Shown here: piece by piece, positions 51,463 through 55,156 of the stretch
Layout of the letters: every line of letters starts with the position of its first letter
Numbering within the stretch: the first letter of the stretch is position 1
Assembly (NCBI GenBank): GCA_020025965.1
Contig: JAHHRG010000005.1
Span: forward strand, 1-55,156
DNA from: Sutterella sp.
Lineage (GTDB): Bacteria > Pseudomonadota > Gammaproteobacteria > Burkholderiales > Burkholderiaceae_F
DNA length: 55,156 bases
Direction of reading: 5' to 3'
Position numbers and translations under genes: made by a program
Notes under the pieces: generated by a model
The model's database searches: none
What the model was told of the DNA's origin: nothing
Seen by the model: the letters and a program-made list of their open reading frames with translations, nothing else

Positions 51463-53565
51463 TTAGGGCAAACGCAAGGTCTGCCCTACTCGAAGGGTAT
51501 TGCGACTCAATCCGTTCAACTGCTTGAGCTTCTTCACACTCGTCTTATGCTTCTGAGCAATTTCGTAGAGCGTATCGCCGTTCTTGACACGATAAAGTTT
51601 TTTGTCCTCAACACCTTGCACGGGTTGTTTTCTAGCCGTCGCCGGAATCACCAGCTTCTGACCGATGTGCAAATTGTTGTTGCGAAGACCGTTGGCCGCT
51701 TTAAGTCGACTCACCGACACACCATAGCGACGACCGATTTCGTAAAGCGAATCTCCCTGACGAACACGGTGAACCCCTGTACTAGAAGCAGATGTGGCCG
51801 TGACATGCTTCACGGTTTGCTTACGAACAGCTGAAGGAATCTCCAGACGCTGACCGATACGCACCGTATTGCGTGTCATGCGATTGGCGCGCTTCAAACG
51901 CGTAACGGAAATACCGTGCCGTTCCGCGATCCCCGAAAGAGTATCTCCAGCAACAACGGTATACACATTGCTCGAAATCTCTTCTTCATAGTTCCGCCCC
52001 TGCATCGGCACGCGCAAACGTTGGCCAGCGCGGATATTGGATCCGCTGATACGGTTCATCTGACGCAAAGCGTCCGTCGAAACGCCGTAACGACGAGCAA
52101 TGCTTAAAAGGGTTTCACCGCGACGAACGGCGTGTATACGATGCTGGGACCCGGACGAGTGTTTTACGTAACGAATCGGAGCACGTTCAACATTGGGTAC
52201 TGTCAGAATCAAACGCTGTCCGATACGCAGACGACTCGAACGAAGGCGATTATTCTTAATGATCGAACGTTGCGTGATATGCCAACGACGGGCTATACCG
52301 CTAATAGTGTCACCGCTACGAACGCGATAATTGACTCGACGCCATGTCGTGAGCGGCGAAAGACGCAGTTTTGCATCTGCATCAGCTTCAGAAATATCTC
52401 CCTGCTCATCCCCATTGGCGCGGACCAGAAGCGTGGAGTTAGCGAGGACTTTACGTCCCTTCGGAATTCCGTTCACTTCTCGAAGATCGTCTTCGGTCAT
52501 ACCAGTTCTTTCGGCAACGGTGGCGAGCGTTTCTCCCGTCTGGAGTTTGTACGTTGTCCACCGAGAAAGCGGCTGACCGCTATCCATCCAGCTCACCAAA
52601 TTGTCAATAAACTCGTCAACGCGATCGGCAGGAAGCAGCATCACGTTGTTATGTGCAGCCACAATCACCGGCAGTTTGAAACTCGGATTGAGCTGTTTGA
52701 AATCCTTTAAAGACATCCCAGCCAATTCGGCAGCCGTCTTTGTATCGATATCGGTCGGCTTCGTGACCGTTACGAAGAAAGGTTCGTTACCGACATCAGG
52801 CATTTTCAGACCGTACTTTTCCGGTTCCGACACAATTCGTTTGATGGCTTCAAGCTTCGGCACATAGTTGGCCGTTTCATTCGGCATTCTTAAATGCTGA
52901 TAGTCGGTCGGAAGATGACGATTCTTCTGACGGCGAATGGCTCGTTGCACACTGCCCTCACCCCAGTTATATGCAGCTAGGGCCAAATGCCAGTCGTTGA
53001 ACATACCGTAAAGGTACTGGAAGTAATCGAGCGCGGCACGCGTACTTTCAAGCACGTCGCGTCGGTCATCACGCCATAAATTCTGCTCGAGCGAATACTG
53101 TGTCCCGGTTCTCGGCATAAACTGCCAAAGACCGGCTGCTTTTGCTCGCGACAAAGCTTCCGGCTGAAAAGCACTTTCCACAAAGGGCAACAGCGCTAGT
53201 TCCGTCGGCATACCGCGGTCTTCGACTTCTTCAAGAATGTGATAAAGATAACGTCCCGACCGTTCGAACATGCGGTTCAAATAAGCAGGATCACGCTGAT
53301 AGTGCCGGAGCCACTTGTCAACAAGAGCGTTCTCCAAGGTCGGCATCTTATAGCCTCGTCTTACTCGATCCCATACGTCAACAGGTGCGCCGAGTGTGTC
53401 ATCGACACCGGCGTGGATCGGCTCTTCGGCAGGTTGCATGGCCGATTCATCGATCTTTTCATCAACCGAGGCAGCTTGCAGAGCGGGCGTAAAGCACATA
53501 GTCCCGAGTACGGCAGCCGTACACAGACTCGTTTTGATAAACGGAGCTAGTTTCTTGAAAGGCAT
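51463..53565 (-). CDS. mltD: Membrane-bound lytic murein transglycosylase D-like, six LysM repeats
   Basis: Cleaves peptidoglycan strands. 700 aa against 452 in E. coli MltD. Signal peptide (hydrophobic 10-30, cut after ALQA; no clear lipobox, so soluble periplasmic rather than a lipoprotein). SLT domain about 115-230 with catalytic Glu130 (LLPFVESAF), KAAGLWQFMPRTGTQY and ALAAYNWGEG. The C-terminal half has six LysM repeats, each with GDT/GET/GDS and a final IGQ-L-IP type ending, starting near 340, 415, 475, 530, 595 and 655. E. coli has two. The transglycosylase is monocistronic, divergent from the methyltransferase gene. Confidence 0.9.
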   Translation of the reverse strand: MPFKKLAPFIKTSLCTAAVLGTMCFTPALQAASVDEKIDESAMQPAEEPIHAGVDDTLGAPVDVWDRVRRGYKMPTLENALVDKWLRHYQRDPAYLNRMFERSGRYLYHILEEVEDRGMPTELALLPFVESAFQPEALSRAKAAGLWQFMPRTGTQYSLEQNLWRDDRRDVLESTRAALDYFQYLYGMFNDWHLALAAYNWGEGSVQRAIRRQKNRHLPTDYQHLRMPNETANYVPKLEAIKRIVSEPEKYGLKMPDVGNEPFFVTVTKPTDIDTKTAAELAGMSLKDFKQLNPSFKLPVIVAAHNNVMLLPADRVDEFIDNLVSWMDSGQPLSRWTTYKLQTGETLATVAERTGMTEDDLREVNGIPKGRKVLANSTLLVRANGDEQGDISEADADAKLRLSPLTTWRRVNYRVRSGDTISGIARRWHITQRSIIKNNRLRSSRLRIGQRLILTVPNVERAPIRYVKHSSGSQHRIHAVRRGETLLSIARRYGVSTDALRQMNRISGSNIRAGQRLRVPMQGRNYEEEISSNVYTVVAGDTLSGIAERHGISVTRLKRANRMTRNTVRIGQRLEIPSAVRKQTVKHVTATSASSTGVHRVRQGDSLYEIGRRYGVSVSRLKAANGLRNNNLHIGQKLVIPATARKQPVQGVEDKKLYRVKNGDTLYEIAQKHKTSVKKLKQLNGLSRNTLRVGQTLRLP

Positions 53566-53650
53566 TGAACGGAAATGTAAATAGCGGCCTATTCCCCATC
53601 AATCAGAAAGGGACACAATAATTTGTTTATTTTATCAATGACTGCCGATT

Positions 53651-53656
53651 TACAAT
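53651..53656 (+). promoter_or_regulatory. Putative -10 box upstream of the methyltransferase gene
   Basis: TACAAT, the same box as upstream of yicC, gmk, argH, glnS and rng. The -35 is weak. Confidence 0.35.
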
Positions 53657-53739
53657 GAAGAAATGAGGTGTCGTGCACAATGAGAAACATTTTTCGTTGT
53701 CATCGACGGTTGTTTCTTTCATTTCAATCGCTTTCCGCC

Positions 53740-54519
53740 ATGACAACGCTGAGTTTCGATGATTTTCTGGAAACCCCACAGGGGCAAATGCTCCTTGAGT
53801 GGGAATCCGCACAGTACGACGAAATTGTTGCCGACGCCTTCGGATATTCGGCCCTGCAGATCGGTTGCCCAATCCTCAACACGCTCAAAGAAAACCGAAT
53901 TGCCTCACACTGGCTTACCGACACCTCTTTTGAAAGGCTCGACACGCTCGGTCAATCCAGTCGGTTCTCTCTGGTTCAAGCGGAAAGTGCTTGGCTCCCA
54001 TTTGACTGCGACTCCATGGACCTCGTGACATTGCCGCATACGCTTGACTTTTGCGACTCTCCCCAACAAGCATTGCGTGAAGCCGCGCGCGTCCTTCACC
54101 CCGAAGGTCGAATTGTTATCACCGCTTTTAATCCAATGAGCCTTTGGTGGCTTCGTCAGAAAAGCATCGCGCTCGGTTGCCGAGCCTATCTGCCAAGCCG
54201 AGCGGTACCGATATCCTTATACCGCCTCAAAGACTGGCTTGCTCTTTTAGGATTTGAAATCGACCGAGGACGTTTCGGCATCTACATGCCTTGGTGTCAT
54301 TCTGACAAAGCCTTCCGTCGCTGGAGTTGGCTCAATAAAGCAGGAGATCGCTGGACGCCTCACTGCGCCAATCTCGTCATGCTGTCGGCCGTTAAGCGCC
54401 TCCCTGGCACCAACCGTCTGGAAGCCTCGCCGCTCGAAATGGCGGCCGATATCATCAGAGGACGAAAACCTGTCCCCGTTCAACGTGAAGCGCATAAGGA
54501 ACCGCCCTCCGTCAACTGA
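53740..54519 (+). CDS. Class I SAM-dependent methyltransferase, YafS-like
   Basis: 259 aa. The Rossmann SAM fold shows LVQAESAWLPFDCDSMDLVTLPHTLDF (motif II/III region), EAARVLHPEGRIVITAFNP (post-motif) and a basic C-terminus. Substrate unknown. The open frame reaches a GTG at 53668; ATG at 53740 is chosen because the aligned family N-terminus starts with SFDDFLETPQGQMLLEWE, although no good Shine-Dalgarno is seen. Its place beside rnhA is the standard one; the glyoxalase II gene often beside it is absent here. Confidence 0.82.
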   Translation: MTTLSFDDFLETPQGQMLLEWESAQYDEIVADAFGYSALQIGCPILNTLKENRIASHWLTDTSFERLDTLGQSSRFSLVQAESAWLPFDCDSMDLVTLPHTLDFCDSPQQALREAARVLHPEGRIVITAFNPMSLWWLRQKSIALGCRAYLPSRAVPISLYRLKDWLALLGFEIDRGRFGIYMPWCHSDKAFRRWSWLNKAGDRWTPHCANLVMLSAVKRLPGTNRLEASPLEMAADIIRGRKPVPVQREAHKEPPSVN

Positions 54520-54562
54520 TAGACTTAGGGCCACATTTCAAATGAAAACTGAATGAACAGAC

Positions 54563-55027
54563 ATGTCTGAAGAACGCAAACTGGAAATTTGGACCGACGG
54601 GGCCTGTAAATGCAATCCCGGGATTGGTGGCTGGGGTGCCTTCCTCGTATGGGGCGAGCACAAACGCGAAATGTACGATGGTGATTCGATGACCACCAAT
54701 AACCAGATGGAACTGACTGCCGTCATTTCGGCTCTATCCGTCATTAATCGGCCCTGCCCCATCATCATTCACACAGACAGTTCTTACGTCAAAGACGGGA
54801 TCACCAAGTGGATTCACGGTTGGAAGAAGAACGGCTGGAAAACGGCGGCGAAGAAACCCGTCAAGAATGCCGAACTCTGGCAGCAACTTGATACACTCGT
54901 CAACCGCTTCGACATCGAATGGCGTTGGGTCAAAGGTCATAATGGCGATCCCGGCAATGAAAAAGCCGACGAACTGGCCAATTTGGGATGTGAAGTCGCC
55001 GCAGGAAAGCGCCCTGCCAAACGCTAA
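54563..55027 (+). CDS. rnhA: Ribonuclease HI
   Basis: Degrades RNA of RNA-DNA hybrids. 154 aa, matching E. coli 155. The carboxylates Asp12 (IWTDGACK), Glu50 (NNQMELTAV), Asp72 (HTDSSYV) and Asp136 (NEKADELA), with His126 (KGHNGDPGN), are all present, as is the basic protrusion GWKKNGWKTAAKKPVKN. It is 43 bp after the methyltransferase gene. A short hairpin (55028-55047) and tRNA-Val follow. Confidence 0.97.
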   Translation: MSEERKLEIWTDGACKCNPGIGGWGAFLVWGEHKREMYDGDSMTTNNQMELTAVISALSVINRPCPIIIHTDSSYVKDGITKWIHGWKKNGWKTAAKKPVKNAELWQQLDTLVNRFDIEWRWVKGHNGDPGNEKADELANLGCEVAAGKRPAKR

Positions 55028-55047
55028 AATACCGCATTTACGGTATT
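55028..55047 (+). other. Small hairpin after rnhA
   Basis: AATACCG - six bases - CGGTATT. The string TACGGTATTC is shared with the palindrome at 17056-17072. No T-tract, so a poor terminator. Confidence 0.35.
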
Positions 55048-55061
55048 CCCCAAAGACCAAC

Positions 55062-55089
55062 TTGCGAAAATCAAATTTTTCAGTAGAAT
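55062..55089 (+). promoter_or_regulatory. Promoter of tRNA-Val
   Basis: TTGCGA - 16 bp - TAGAAT, about 12 bp before the tRNA. Confidence 0.7.
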
Positions 55090-55101
55090 TATTTATCTAT
55101 C

Positions 55102-55156
55102 GCGCGGTTAGCTCAGTGGTAGAGCACTGCCTTCACACGGCAGGGGTCACTGGTTC
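55102..55156 (+). tRNA. tRNA-Val, anticodon CAC (3' end outside window)
   Basis: Acceptor 5' strand GCGCGGT, D-arm GCTCAGTGGTAGAGC, anticodon stem CTGCC/GGCAG with loop TTCACAC giving CAC, and the start of the T arm (CTGGTTC). The window ends before the T-stem closes. Confidence 0.92.

Noticed and set aside
51600..52560. LysM coding repeats as a CRISPR or tandem DNA repeat
   Set aside because: Similarity is at protein level (six LysM domains of about 45 residues spaced by variable linkers); there is no identical DNA repeat with regular spacers.

Overview
The window is a single, nearly gap-free stretch of bacterial chromosome. Gene content and order point to a betaproteobacterium of the order Burkholderiales. 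Supporting blocks are yicC divergent from rph-rdgB-hemW, gmk-rpoZ-spoT next to greB, pepA-holC-(small ORF)-valS, nadK-recN, glnA-ntrB-ntrC, and a yafS-like methyltransferase beside rnhA. Moderate GC, an asaccharolytic gene set and a periplasmic flavinylation pair (FMN-binding protein plus ApbE) suggest a gut Sutterellaceae member (Parasutterella/Sutterella-like). That family assignment is inference. There is no IS element, prophage, CRISPR array or rRNA operon.

Layout. 1-2.9 kb: oligopeptidase A (its start lies outside the window) and exonuclease III. 2.9-8.0 kb (minus): the nitrogen-control block glnA > ntrB > ntrC > an unrecognised 204-aa ORF. In front of glnA are a near-perfect sigma-54 promoter and three NtrC-type sites. 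8.0-10.6 kb (minus): rph > rdgB > hemW. 10.7-15.2 kb (plus): yicC, gmk, rpoZ and bifunctional (p)ppGpp synthetase/hydrolase. 15.2-17.5 kb (minus): a GT25 glycosyltransferase, greB, tRNA-Ala(CGC) and a VOC protein. 17.6-23.7 kb (plus): pepA, holC, a small unknown, valS and a small WYL-like protein. 23.7-26.8 kb (minus): an AGCS amino-acid symporter and argH. 26.9-27.2 kb (plus): tRNA-Pro, tRNA-Arg and tRNA-His. 27.3-33.2 kb (minus): a periplasmic FMN-binding protein, apbE and dnaE, preceded by an AT-rich DUF1796-type gene. 33.2-39.3 kb (minus): an unusually long glnS, then rng > sbcB > a 3-hydroxyisobutyrate-dehydrogenase-like gene. 39.4-47.8 kb: envelope polysaccharide genes (rfbB, GT4, msbA, GT9, O-antigen ligase, GT2) interrupted by sdaA. 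47.8-53.6 kb (minus): nadK > recN, fabI and a lytic transglycosylase with six LysM repeats. 53.7-55.2 kb (plus): the methyltransferase, rnhA and a truncated tRNA-Val(CAC).

Most of the window is housekeeping. The parts most worth a second look are: a GlnRS carrying an insertion of about 100 residues in its catalytic half; the FMN-binding/ApbE pair with a consensus promoter and a 5'-terminal hairpin; the complete sigma-54/NtrC control region of glnA; several perfect palindromes sitting in promoters (fabI, the GT9 gene, gmk); an orphan protein overlapping the end of ntrC; and AT-rich surface-polysaccharide genes that look horizontally acquired. No clearly new multi-gene defence or mobile system is visible. 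Many annotated starts below are internal to the longest open frame and were chosen by Shine-Dalgarno position and family N-termini.
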